This document shows, one piece after another, positions 49,801-61,288 of a DNA stretch of 64,000 nucleotides (within the stretch, counting starts at the first letter, position 1; each line of letters opens with the position of its first letter). The stretch spans positions 6,566,501-6,630,500 of the forward strand of contig CALZFC010000009.1 of assembly GCA_945643635.1 (NCBI GenBank), in the 5' to 3' direction. The notes below the pieces were generated by a model, which did not search any database, was not told the origin of the DNA, and saw only the letters and a list, made by a program, of their open reading frames with translations. Both the position numbers and the translations under genes were made by a program. This DNA is from Allodiplogaster sudhausi. Taxonomy: Eukaryota > Nematoda > Chromadorea > Rhabditida > Diplogasteridae.

Positions 49801-51644
49801 GCAGAATGTTAAGGAAAAAAGAAAGGCTCCTGGAGTACACTTGTGGACTCCGAGCGATATTGGCAAAGAGAGGTAGGCAAATGTCGAAGAGGATATTTCA
49901 ACGAGTGCAAAAAGCACAAATTGAGAGTCCCTGCCACTGTCTTGTTTCAGATTGATAGTTCCAGGATTGGGGCTAGGACTGACAAAACAAGAGACCAATA
50001 AAGAGAGAGAGAGAGAGTGAGAGAGAGAGAGAGAGAGGGGAGAGAGAAAGATCAAGGGAGAGAGCAAGAATACTAATGCTAATGCACCAACGTTTTTTTC
50101 TGCTTGTTTTCCCGACACGTATGTATGTTTGCCAATTTTCGTTGTCTTCTCCGCGTTCAAACTAGATTAAGAGCTCCTGAATGAAACAAAAAGAGGCCAA
50201 ATGAAATGAAAACGTGAGTGAGTGACTGAGTCAAAGCTAAACCGTCCGGCGTAAGAGGAGAAGAGTTTTTGCCTCGACTGAGAATATTGTGGGCATCCAT
50301 CTATGCCGCCTCCTCGAATTTGTTCATTAATCTGCCAACTGCTGAAAGCTGACACCATTGTTTTCATAGAGGCCGCCCGTGGATGGTTGTATCTTTCTGC
50401 TCTCTCTCTCCATCTCTCTCTCTCTCTGAAATTAGTCTTCTTCTTTCATAGCATCGACTCGTTTCCGTCCGTCTATAGCCTTGAGCAAATAAAACGAGCG
50501 AAATCTCCATCTTAATAGCTGAGAGAGTAGAAGTAACTCTCTGCCACGCGAGGCGCGTATTGTTCTGGAGTCTGCTGTTCTCCTGAGGGAACAGAATGAC
50601 GGCTGCCATATCGAGAGAGGTAGGAACGCGCCTGGGGATGGAGAGAGCAAGGGAGGGGATTGAGTGGGGTTTTAGGAGAAGCCGTGTCCAGGCTGCTCCC
50701 GCTGATTCGCCTTTCCCACTTGTTTTCCGAAGTACAGCGCGTTCTCTGTAGAAGCTCGCTCCGTGTTCCGACCAGGAGGAATACATCACGAGCAGACAAT
50801 CACCGCTGCGCACGCGACTGTGCATAGAGAGAAACGGAGAGAGAGAGGAGCAGAATGAAAGAGAAAGAGAGGGAGAATGAGATAGAGAAAGAGAGAGGGA
50901 GAGAGACACGGGAAAGGAATGTGAGAGAGTGGCGAAAAAGGGTGAGAATTCAAGTAGAAAAATAATAGAAAAATCTCCCATGCTCGTAATGATGGCGAGA
51001 AGTACTGGAAAGATTGTACGAATTAAAGGAAGAGAGCTTCGGAATTAACACCACTCTCCTTTCCCTCTTTCCTTTTGGTTAATTGTGCCCATTTTCGTCA
51101 TTTAGCGCCAAAAGCAATTTGCATTCGCGCAGGAACTAGTCTCAGTCGGATATAAAAAATAAAGAGAGAGATAAGGAAGGAGAAAAATTGCATTGTTATG
51201 AACGCTACGGGAGGCAACATATCGAGCTGTTGTGCTCTTTCATCGCCCCCAATTCCAGCTTTCATATGCCTCACTAGCTTTCAAGTTTCCTGTTCATGAG
51301 AGAGAGAGAGAGATTGAGAGAGATAGTATGTAATGAGAGGAGGTATGTAGATCGATTGGAACTACATGAAACACCGCTATCTGATCATATCCAACATGTG
51401 AAGCGACGCTGGGCAGAGAAAGCAAACCCGTGACTGAATTGTTTGCAGGACGGCCATTTCGTTAGCAGATTCATTCAACTGTGACATATGTACAGCAGCT
51501 TTGTATCAGCGATAGCGATTACGCAATTCCAACTAAAATATCCCCTTCCTCGAACTCTGCAATGATGACAAAATAATGCCGAAAAATTTTTCGCGCGAAC
51601 TAAAATATGTTTCAGGCAACAATGTGTTTTTTCTGCTACTTACC
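44885..51644. other. Intergenic region between the two inverted-repeat elements
   Basis: CT or GA tracts lie at about 46327-46395, 46862-46893, 47040-47140, 48573-48660, 49996-50047 and 50826-50905. Two open frames stand out by length, 49554-49955 (+) and 50364-50981 (-), but neither has a recognisable domain nor the codon bias of the real exons. I support no gene. Confidence 0.5.
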
Positions 51645-52146
51645 ATTAAGACAGCCAATCTGTAAGGCTCGATCTGCCCTCTGCAATGGGAATTTTTTAT
51701 TTTTAAAATCGATGAAAACTTGATCATTTGTACTATTCGACATGCTCTTTAAAATGGTGAAATCGTGATTTCGAAAAAAAAATTTTCTTTCGAGATCTAA
51801 GCGATTTAAGGTTAAAATTCCAATAACTCAGTTATTTATTAAGATTTTTGAAATCTCTTTTTTGTGACTTATAGCTCTTTACATTATCTTTAAAAAAGGT
51901 CGTGGTGACGTTTCGTGAAAACAACTTTTAAGCAACAAAAATCGTAAAAATATATTTAAAAATATGGTTTTTCTGGTTTTTCTGACCAAGCCACCACCGG
52001 GGGGAGGGTAAGCTGTTCATAGAAAGAAAGCCCGCGAAATTTGCAACAAAGCTAGATAAGTTTAAAAGAATTCTAGGATAACATATTTTTGGAATTTTCA
52101 CTTAAGCAAGTATACTCGACCACCAAACTATCATGCAAGAGGTCCG

Positions 52147-52157
52147 GGTTCGATGCC
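52147..52157 (+). promoter_or_regulatory. tRNA B-box-like motif in the left arm
   Basis: GGTTCGATGCC matches the RNA polymerase III B box (GGTTCGANTCC) except near its end. It sits in a CGGG-TTCGATG-CCCG hairpin like a tRNA T arm. I could not fold a complete tRNA around it. Confidence 0.45.
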
Positions 52158-53905
52158 CGCTCGGGACAAAGTTTTGCACTGTTTTGGAAACTGGCAAAAA
52201 ACTTATTTTCAATCGGAAATTGATGGTTATTCATCTCATTGCTTCATAATTTTGTTCAAACTTTCTATTTTTCACTCTGTTTTCAGCAACTGAAAATTTC
52301 TTTCATACTGCTGAATGAAGTGTCTGCATAAATCTCTCCCCATTCATTCTCTGCTTCTCTCTCTCTATACTTCTCCCTCTCTCTCTCTCTCTTGCTCTCT
52401 CTCGCTCTCTCAAGTGTCCTCTCTCGGTTTCCCTAGCTCTCTGCTTCTCTCCCTCTCTCGCGCCCTCTCTCTCTATCTCAAGTTCAGCAATGTTTTGGAA
52501 ACTGGCAGAAAATATTTTCAGTCTGAAATTGATGGTTATTCATCTCATTGCTTCATAATTTTGTTCTAACTCTTTATTTATACCTGTGTTGTAACACCTG
52601 ATCACGGAGATACTACTAATCGACTTTTTAGATATAAGTTCATCACTTACTTAGTCGATAAGAAGGTACAGGGAATATAAAGAGGGGGGTAGGACGACCC
52701 GCAGCCGGGGAAGTGTGCCAGCCTCTTCTTCTGCTCTTCATCTGCTCCCCTCTCCACCCCCTGACTGGCAAGCGCTCGGAGCCGCCTCATCCCCTGGGGG
52801 CTGCTCCTCTTCCCCGGCCAGGTAGCATCCCCCCCCCCCATAAGACCATGACTGGTCCCTCAGTCAAATGGAAAAATAAATAAAGAAAAGAAAGAGAATC
52901 GCAACTTTCCTTAGCCACAAGCACACACCACCCACAAGACATGGACCACTAGAAACTTGGGGGAAGAGAGAGGTATCGAGAGATTACAAGTGAGAGAGAT
53001 GGAGGGCGAGTAAGAGTAAAAACAAGATTAATTTTGGTTCTGACACGGCCTTAGAAAGTCAAACCCAGATTTATCCCCAACCTCGTGAAAGGTGAGGCCC
53101 AATAAAAGTATTGAAACTGAAGCCTGGATTCACTCCCCGCCAATAGGAAGAACGAGACCCAAGAATGTTTTTGCTCAAGCAAAAATTCCCTCCACACGTC
53201 CGGAGGTCGAAGCCCTCAAAGCCAATAAAAGTTCAGAAATTCAAAGATACGGACCGGAGTCGAGGCCATAATTGGGAGCGTTCTCTTCGCCGGATATTGG
53301 AAGCGAGAGAGAGAGAGAGAAGCGGAGAGAAGGAAGCAGAGAGATAAGGAAGCATAGAGAGCGAATCATAGAGAGGGAGAAGCAGAGAGAGAGATAGAGA
53401 AGCAGAGAATGAATGGGGTGAGATTTATGCAGACACTTCATTCAGCACTGTGAAAGAAATTTTCAGTTGCTGAAAACAGAGTGAAAAATAGAAAGTTTGA
53501 ACAAAATTATGAAGCAATAAGATGAATAACCATCAATTTCAGACTGAAAATATTTTCTGCCAGTTTCCAAAACATTGCTGAACTTGAGATAGAGAGAGAG
53601 GGCGCGAGAGAGGGAGAGAAGCAGAGAGTTAGGGAAACCGAGAGAGGACACTTGAGAGAGCGAGAGAGAGCAAGAGAGAGAGAGAGGGAGAAGTATAGAG
53701 AGAGAGAAGCAGAGAATGAATGGGGAGAGATTTATGCAGACACTTCATTCAGCAGTATGAAAGAAATTTTCAGTTGCTGAAAACAGAGTGAAAAATAGAA
53801 AGTTTGAACAAAATTATGAAGCAATGAGATGAATAACCATCAATTTCCGATTGAAAAAAAGTTTTTTGCCAGTTTCCAAAACAGTGCAAAACTTTGTCCC
53901 GAGCG

Positions 53906-53916
53906 GGCATCGAACC
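53906..53916 (-). promoter_or_regulatory. tRNA B-box-like motif in the right arm
   Basis: The mirror copy of the motif at 52147-52157, kept intact in the opposite orientation within the right arm. Confidence 0.45.
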
Positions 53917-54437
53917 CGGACCTCTTACATGATAGTTTGGTGGTCGAGTATACTTGCTTAAGTGAAAATTCCAAAAATATGTTATCCTAGAATTCTTTTA
54001 AACTTATCTAGGTTTGTTGCAAATTTCGCGGGCTTTCTATCTATGAACAGCTTACCCTCCCCCCGGTGGTGGCTTGGTCAGAAAAACCAGAAAAACCATA
54101 TTTTTAAATTTATTTTTACGATTTTTGCTGCTTAAAAGTTGTTTTCACGAAACGTCACCACGACCTTTTTTAAAGATAATGTAAAGAGCTATAAGTCACA
54201 AAAAAGAGATTTCAAAAATCTTAATAAATAACTGAGTTATGGACATTGGAATTTTAACCTTAAATCGCTTAGATCTCGAAAGAAAATTTTTTTTTCGAAA
54301 TCACGATTTCACCATTTTAAAGAGCATGTCGAATAGTACAAATGATCAAGTTTTCATCGATTTTAAAAATAAAAAATTTCCCATTGCAGCCCTGTATTGC
54401 TGCGCCCTGCTCGACTCTTACGGATAGGCTGTCTTAA

Positions 54438-54679
54438 CTATTTTATCCCTTGATTCTTGGGCTGCTTATTCTTATGCTGTCGCGAACATAGTGCTCTGCT
54501 GCGTGCTGTCTCCGAAGTTGTCTGTTGGTCCTCCTTCTCCTGCACAAACCCGCCGCCTTCTTCTGTCAACAAATGCGAATGAACAGCGAATCGTAGCTAT
54601 TCGTGAAGGGCGTTTTGCAAACATCATTGAGTATTGATGAGAGAGAGAGCTGAAATACAGAAAGAGGGTAGACAAAGAT

Positions 54680-54722
<43 letters not shown>

Positions 54723-56933
54723 AAACAGCCATGAGAGATTAGCAGATGTGTAAATTAAATAGGAGAAAGTTATGAGAAAGAGAAATAATACCCGTGAATA
54801 TCACTGTCGGTGCCCATGCGGCAATTTTCTGCCGTTCAAAACATAGAATTAGTCTTTGCGTGTGTATGTACATACCGTGACACATAGAAGACACTCGAAA
54901 AATTCTTTTAGCTACCCCGCGCCTCGTTTCGTCTGTTCTGTCTCTTTCAAAACTGACATTCACACATTCATTATTATGCTTCTTAGGCTTTTCGCACTGG
55001 CTCGAATTTGAATGTTTTTTTCTCACGCTTAAGCGCATGACTTTCTTCATTCTTCAACTTCAACTTCAACTTTTTTCCTGGTAAGTCTCGATAGATGTTG
55101 TGAGGACTCTGTCTCTTGCATAGGAGGACCGTGCCAAATAAGGTGACAAGAAATACTAGGAGAAGCTCCGAACAAGTTGATCTTTGAGAGGAGAGTCAGA
55201 TCAGAAATGAGTGCCAGAAAAAGAATACGTGGGTAATGTGTCAAGATATGTATGATGAGTGGGAAAGAGTGAGAATGAGAGAGAAGACAAAGTAGAAATA
55301 TGAAATGGAGAAGTGAGAAGAAGCAAAAAAGAAGAAGTACAGAGTGAGAAGAGAGATATCCATCGGCGTTCGCTTTCCTTCCCATGTGAATTAGAGAGAC
55401 AGAGATGGAGAGCAAGAGAGAGATACAGAGAGAGATAAAGAGGAAGACAGAGCGAAAGGGAGAGAGAGAGAGAGAGAGAGTTTCTTCTCCTAATAGACGT
55501 CCGCTCATTGCCAAAGGCGTTCACTCCTCTATGTGTGACAGAGAGAGGGGCGTGAAATTGGCCCGTCTGAGAGGGCGGTAGAGTGAAATGGAATTGGCGT
55601 CCAGCGAGCAACTCACTTTCTGTCCTACCCCTCTGTCGGCTCATCTTCTCTCTCACGCTCTCTCTCTCTCTCTCTCTTTATCACCCTCTTTATCTCTCTC
55701 TCTCTTCCTCTCTCTCCACTCTCAGACAGTCTTTATCTCACCCTTCTCTTCCGCTCCTCCTCCTTTTCGGGCTCGGGGCGGTCACTGAGAGGCCAGTTCA
55801 TATGCACAGATCCCTCCTAGAATCCTGTCCTCCTTCTCCTCCTGCTCACTCATCCACCCCCCCCCCCCTCATTCTCTGTTAAAAGCATCTGCACACATGC
55901 ACAACACTCCAAGCCCTCATCTGGGGGTGGTTCCACCACCCTTTGAGACCAGAGATTGACGATGCCGCATTGACATATAGCAGTCACATCCGTTGATATT
56001 TATGTATGTTTCATTACCCATTTGTTTTACCGCTCTTAGTAACCATCTTGAAAAATATTCTTTAAAAAGCCTCATATTTTTCATCTCCCTTGTCATTTGT
56101 TTTGCTAAATATTTGCTTTCCCACACAAATTCTTTGACAAATTTCGTCTTATTCTTTATTCTTCTATTTACTTATACATATGCATTTGGTGAATACGGCT
56201 GTTCTCGTCACTGGATATTCTTGATTAGCCTCTTCACTCTTGACATCATTCGCAGCAGTGATTTTGTTCCGAGGAAAAAAGATTGCATTTCATGGATATC
56301 ACACTTATTTTTTCATTTTCAATTACTAGATAACTTCTCATTCATGCGTGATCTATGAATTTTCTCTTAGAGAGAGAGAGAGAGAGAGAGAGAGAACAAG
56401 AAAGCGAACCCCGCATTCGCTGCTCCCGTCAGTCATACTACGAAGTCGACGTGCTCATTACTCGCTTTGTAATGCATGGCGAACTTGGTTGGCTTCGGTT
56501 TAGGCGTGAAAGGCTCACATCCTTAGCCTTTCTGACTTTTCCCGGAAAGGCTCCTTAAAGTGGCCCAGCAGTTATAGTAGTATCCCCGGACAATTTACTA
56601 GGCATATGTCCATCAGGCACTCCCCAACCTCTTCAGCTGGACCATGCAATGCTCGTGCTCAGGAATCATGATCCCCCTTATCGCACCTGGACATGCTACT
56701 TCGTGTGAATGCAAGGCATTATCGCGAGCGAGGAGCCGCGTGCAATTTACAAGATTAGCAGAGCCCACTATATCTCGCGAGAGGGCAAAAGCACAAGTTG
56801 CACAGCGGTTAAAGTCAAAAAAAGAAGTGAGAGGGAGAGCATCCACCCCCCAACCCCCCACCCGACTGCTTGCTTGGCCCAAGCGTGTATACCCTTTGCT
56901 CTTCCTCATCCGGACCCTTCAACTTGTTGCAAA

Positions 56934-56977
<44 letters not shown>

Positions 56978-59199
56978 GTTCTCATGCTGCCTCACTCGCT
57001 CTCTCTATCGCGCTTTCTTTTGCGCACTAGCCTTCATCTCTTTTGAACTTCCTTCCGAAATTTTGCATCTCTCCTTCACGCTTATGAATCATTTTGGAAA
57101 CATTTTGCAGCGCGTGAGTACGAATTGATATGACTGCGAGCTGTGTGCATATGTTGGAACAGTTAATGTCAAATGATATGCTGTCTTCGGCCACCTTCAT
57201 CTCTCTCATGTCTCTCCTCCCTCTCTCTTTAGGGATTGATTATATGCGTCCCATTTATAATCTAAGCGTCCCAACAAATAGTAGGCGTTCCATTATTTAT
57301 CCAATCCTCGAATAATGTTATTCATGCAGTAGCATTGTGTTCGTCGTCCTTCTTCCTGTCTTCAACATCGCCTTCTGTCTTTTCTTTCCCCGGCATCTTA
57401 TTCACCGTTCGCGCCTTGAGTGATTTTGTTGTCGCCCCGCGCATGGAGCAGAAAATAAAAAAAGGGGTGATGAGGAGCTGTGCGGATAGGATATTATGTA
57501 GCGGAACGAAGAAGCGACCACCTGCTTCTCCCTCTCTATTCCTCTTTCTCTCTCTCTCCCTCTTTTTCCTTGGCTTTCTTTTACCTCTTACTATCTCTTT
57601 TTGCCTAGCCCTCTCTCTCTATCTATCTCTTTCTCCCGTTTCACTTTTCCCCTCTCCACCTCTCCTCAGCGTTCGACCCGGATTCGTGTGTTCCTCTGCT
57701 CTCACATTAGGACTGCTCGATGGTCGGGCATTTTCGAGTAGGCGGCACAGATTGCTGTCATCAACGAAGAAGGCGAGGAAGACTGGCTATAGAGGATCAA
57801 AAAACCAGACCAAAAATTTCCGAACGTCAGGGTTAGGCGACATGATAGACTTCTCAATTGCATTACCAGCCGGAGTGCTTATTTCGGAAGAGAGGGACTA
57901 GGAGCGTGTTTAGAATGAGATCGTGCGAGAGAGAAAGAGGACGAGCGATTGATGGGGAAAGCAAGAAACCAGAAGAGCGAAAGTTAGAGAATGAGTGGAA
58001 GGGAAACACAGAGAGGGAAACAGGAAAGACATCAAGAAGGGGAGAGAGAGAATGAGAGAGAGAGGAGGGGAAGAAAAAGAGAGAAAGAATGAAAGAGAGC
58101 GAAAGAGAGAGATAAAGAGAGAGAGAAAGAAAGAGAGAGAGAGAGGGAGTGACCGATGTCACCGCGAGTCTCCATCGTCGTCCGCGCGGTCAAGAAGAGT
58201 GCGTTCTCCTCTCCAAAACACGCCCACCATCAGCCCGTGTCATTTCCGCCTTTCGCTCTTTGCTTTTTTTGCGCTCCTGGCTTCCTTGTCTGAATTTAAA
58301 TAAGCGCATAAATAGAACGTAGAAGGGGAGGAACTTTTGAGTACAAGTTGATTTTCCTCTCTTTATCTCTCTCTCTCTTTATACATATCTGCCAAACGCT
58401 TTTTCTTCTCTTCTGCTCTCAAATCGCCGTCGTCCTACTCTTGTCATGTCCAGTGTCTAAATTTGCACATCATTCGGACTATCGAAGACAGTCTCTCGGG
58501 AGGCCCCCCGCCAAGGTTCAGGTGTACTGTGGGCAGTCAGTTGAGATTGCAAATGGACATCTTTGATTTCTCCCCTTCGTCCTTGGCAATTCAGCCTCGT
58601 TAATCTCCCCTCGTCCTCTTCTTTTTCTTCTTATTCTGCATATCTTCCAACGACGTCTTTTAAGCAGTATGTCTTTTAAGCGATTTACACTGCTCTCACG
58701 AAATGGAGAGCGAGAGAACAAGGTACAGAGACCGAGAGAGAAAAAAAAAACAAAGAGAGAGGGTAATGAGGAAGAGAGTAATTTAGATATATGTAGAGCG
58801 ATAAAGGCCGAGAGACAGAGAGAGAGAGAGAGAGTGACAGAGAAACAGATAGAGAGAGAGAGAGACAGAGAGACAGAGAGCGAGAAGCAGAGAGAGTGAG
58901 AGAGAGACAGACGAGGACATACCCCGGGCGGCCACAACGACGCCCTCTGTTTATCTATCTGCCGCATCCGTCCGGTCTCCTCTTCCGCTCATATCCTCCA
59001 TGAGATCCCTTCATTCTCCACGCCATTTGAGTTCCGCAATCTTTTCTCTCTCTCTGTCTATCTCTCTCTCTCTCTCTCTGTTTCCATTAGATTCAATCGT
59101 ACGTGCCTCTGTGTCCTGTATCGGCTAGGGGTTTCCTTTGGTGTTGCCAGTCTGTCGGGCTTCTTCCAATCTCAGCTTCTACCTCTTCTTTTGACTCCT

Positions 59200-59230
<31 letters not shown>

Positions 59231-60504
59231 CTCACTTTCTGGGTATCCTGCAGTACATCATTCTTTATCAAGAAGGTCGTGCTCGAATTGTTTGTCAGCT
59301 CGCAAGTTTCCTGCTTAATCGCTCGCGATAATCTTGTTACCTCTGCATGCTTTTTCGTCTGTAGTAGTATCTCAGTCACTGGTCTATGCTTACGTTGTCT
59401 GATGAAGTAAAACAAAAACTAGCTTTCGTGTTGCAGAAGACCGGGGGAGAGAGCCTGGTGAGAGCAGGTTAGAGAGAAAAATAAAGACAAAGGGAAAGAG
59501 AGGGTGTGTGAGAGAGACAACGGGAAAAGAGAAGAGAGAGATGGAGAAAAAAAATAAAAATAGAAAGAGAAAGAAGGAGACGGAGAGAAGATCTTTTGTT
59601 TTCTTGAGGGATGTTTCCTTCATTCCACAACGTCGTCATCCGTCTCATAAGGTAGACCCCCCCCCCCCCCCTTTCTGACCAAGAGCCTCGCCAGTGAGCT
59701 CTCCCCCATCTTTTCCACCTGTTCTAGCATAAGAATCCCTATTATACATATTAAAATAGGTCACGCATGACATGCTCATATTCAGACTCGCCATGAGGCA
59801 CAATCACATAAAAGTTATTAACTTGACTTATTTTTGTCTTCAGACATAATAATTATTTCTACTTCCTTGTACCTAAAGATTGCTCTCTCAAACTCATTTT
59901 TCATGAGAATAAATTGCAGTGAAATGGTCTGAGACGTGCGGAAGTGATGTACGTGGCAATTTTTTTTAAATATTTATTCAAAGCTCATCTCCACGCTTAC
60001 TTTCTCTCTCCTCTCTTTCTCGCTTTATCCCTCTCATCCTCTTCCTCGAAATGCTTCTCTGTTTCCCTGATACTCTCATGGTCAGCACCAACTTTCTCTC
60101 GTGCAATTTTTTCTCCACGCATAAAAAGACGCGTCATTTCTAACAGGGAAGTTGCTCACGAGCTCTCAACTCGGACTAAGGCTCATTAATTATTGCTCTC
60201 GTTCTTGTGAGACCCCCTTTTACTGCTCTCCGCAAGAGATCTGCTAAGTGATTTCTCGTCCAATTGTGCAACATTTCTGCAAATTTTCGTGTTGCAGTTT
60301 GAAAAAAATGTATTTCTTCTCGAATGAATGATATTCTATATAGAATACTTACGACAAACGTATTAGACACACATTTAGCATACTGAATACACATACAGAT
60401 TTTACTTTTATTTTCAGTTATTAACAGGGTGCACCTAATATCTTCAAGCAAACAAGAGAAAGATAGAGAAGAATGTCAGCGTGACGACTGCGTGGCCTCC
60501 AGCA
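54438..60504. other. Repeat-rich intergenic block upstream of the second GPCR
   Basis: GA and CT arrays lie at about 54679-54719, 55400-55480, 55645-55720, 56371-56394, 56937-56972, 58030-58147, 58730-58920 and 59044-59080. Runs of 12 C (55857-55868) and 15 C (59657-59671) are present. The longest frames (for example 57335-57901) pass through CT repeats and look spurious. I support no gene. Confidence 0.55.
58030..58150. repeat. Compound GA array
   Basis: GA with GAAA and GGGG interruptions. A comparable array with GACA units lies at about 58730-58920. Confidence 0.9.
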
Positions 60505-61247
60505 ATGGATGAGATTCTTCCCTCTGCGCAGTCGTGCGAAGCCTCATTCGCCTTCGAATGCCTCAACATTGCCGAAGCCATCGTCACCATTGCGTCCACG
60601 CTTACTGTCACTCTGGTCAGCTCCATTAAATTATTCCTATTTTATTGTTATAAAATCATACATAATTATAATAATCATTATTTATATTGTGAAGAAAAGG
60701 AAAAGAAATCCAACGAGTTAACAAAGCCTAAAGCCGCTTACACACATCGTTGTTTATATGGAGCAACAAGATTCCAGGGCCAAGACCAAGGGCCGTCTTT
60801 CTCTCGCACGCATTACCAGTCTTTCTTTCACTCTGCCATACTGTCTGGTTTTTCTACTGCTCTGCACTGAATTTCATATCCTCTTCTCACAGAGTGAGAC
60901 TGAAGATCAGCACTTCTTCAATTCTCTCATAATCGTCATTATTATTGCTCTTCTTCTTCCTCTGTCCCGCCGTTACTTGCGCAACCTTCCTTATTGGCCT
61001 GACCTTCCCGCAAAAATTGGGCGGAGACAAGATGAAATTCATGTCCAATGCCTATGCAGACTAAACAGGGAAGTTTCCCAAAACTATCATCATCCCTCAT
61101 GTCCTAGACATTCTTCCACTCCAATACTCTAGCCTTCTAATTGCCATATTGTATTCGGAAGTGGGGGCAGAAGGCCCCATGTGCACTGCAGGGCTGACTG
61201 CCTGCAGTCGCTCAACACCGGTGGGGGCCATTTATGTCCTCTCTCTA

Positions 61248-61288
<41 letters not shown>

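Larger units (their letters stand above)
51645..54437. mobile_element. 2.8-kb palindromic repeat element
   Basis: The outer ends are ATTAAGACAGCC and its inverse GGCTGTCTTAAC. The left arm (51645 to about 52580) is mirrored by the right arm (about 53490 to 54437) over roughly 900 bp, including a CT tract on the left (52340-52480) and a GA tract on the right. Within the arms a unit of about 80 bp containing TGATGGTTATTCATCTCATT occurs twice per arm, and part of the unit recurs at 53405-53490. The loop of about 900 bp contains GA repeats and a run of 11 C at 52829-52839. I see no protein-coding capacity, no clear target duplication and no known family signature, so the class is unassigned. Confidence 0.8.

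Noticed and set aside
49554..49955. 133-codon plus-strand frame without simple repeats
   Set aside because: Codon use is AT-rich and random compared with the GC-biased true exons, and no motif or splice context supports it.
50364..50981. Longest open frame of the window, 205 codons, minus strand
   Set aside because: Its N-terminal part is translated CT repeat. The rest has no domain, no exon structure and unbiased codons.
57335..57901. 188-codon plus-strand frame
   Set aside because: It runs through a CT-rich tract giving Ser/Leu/Phe repeats. No conserved segment is visible.
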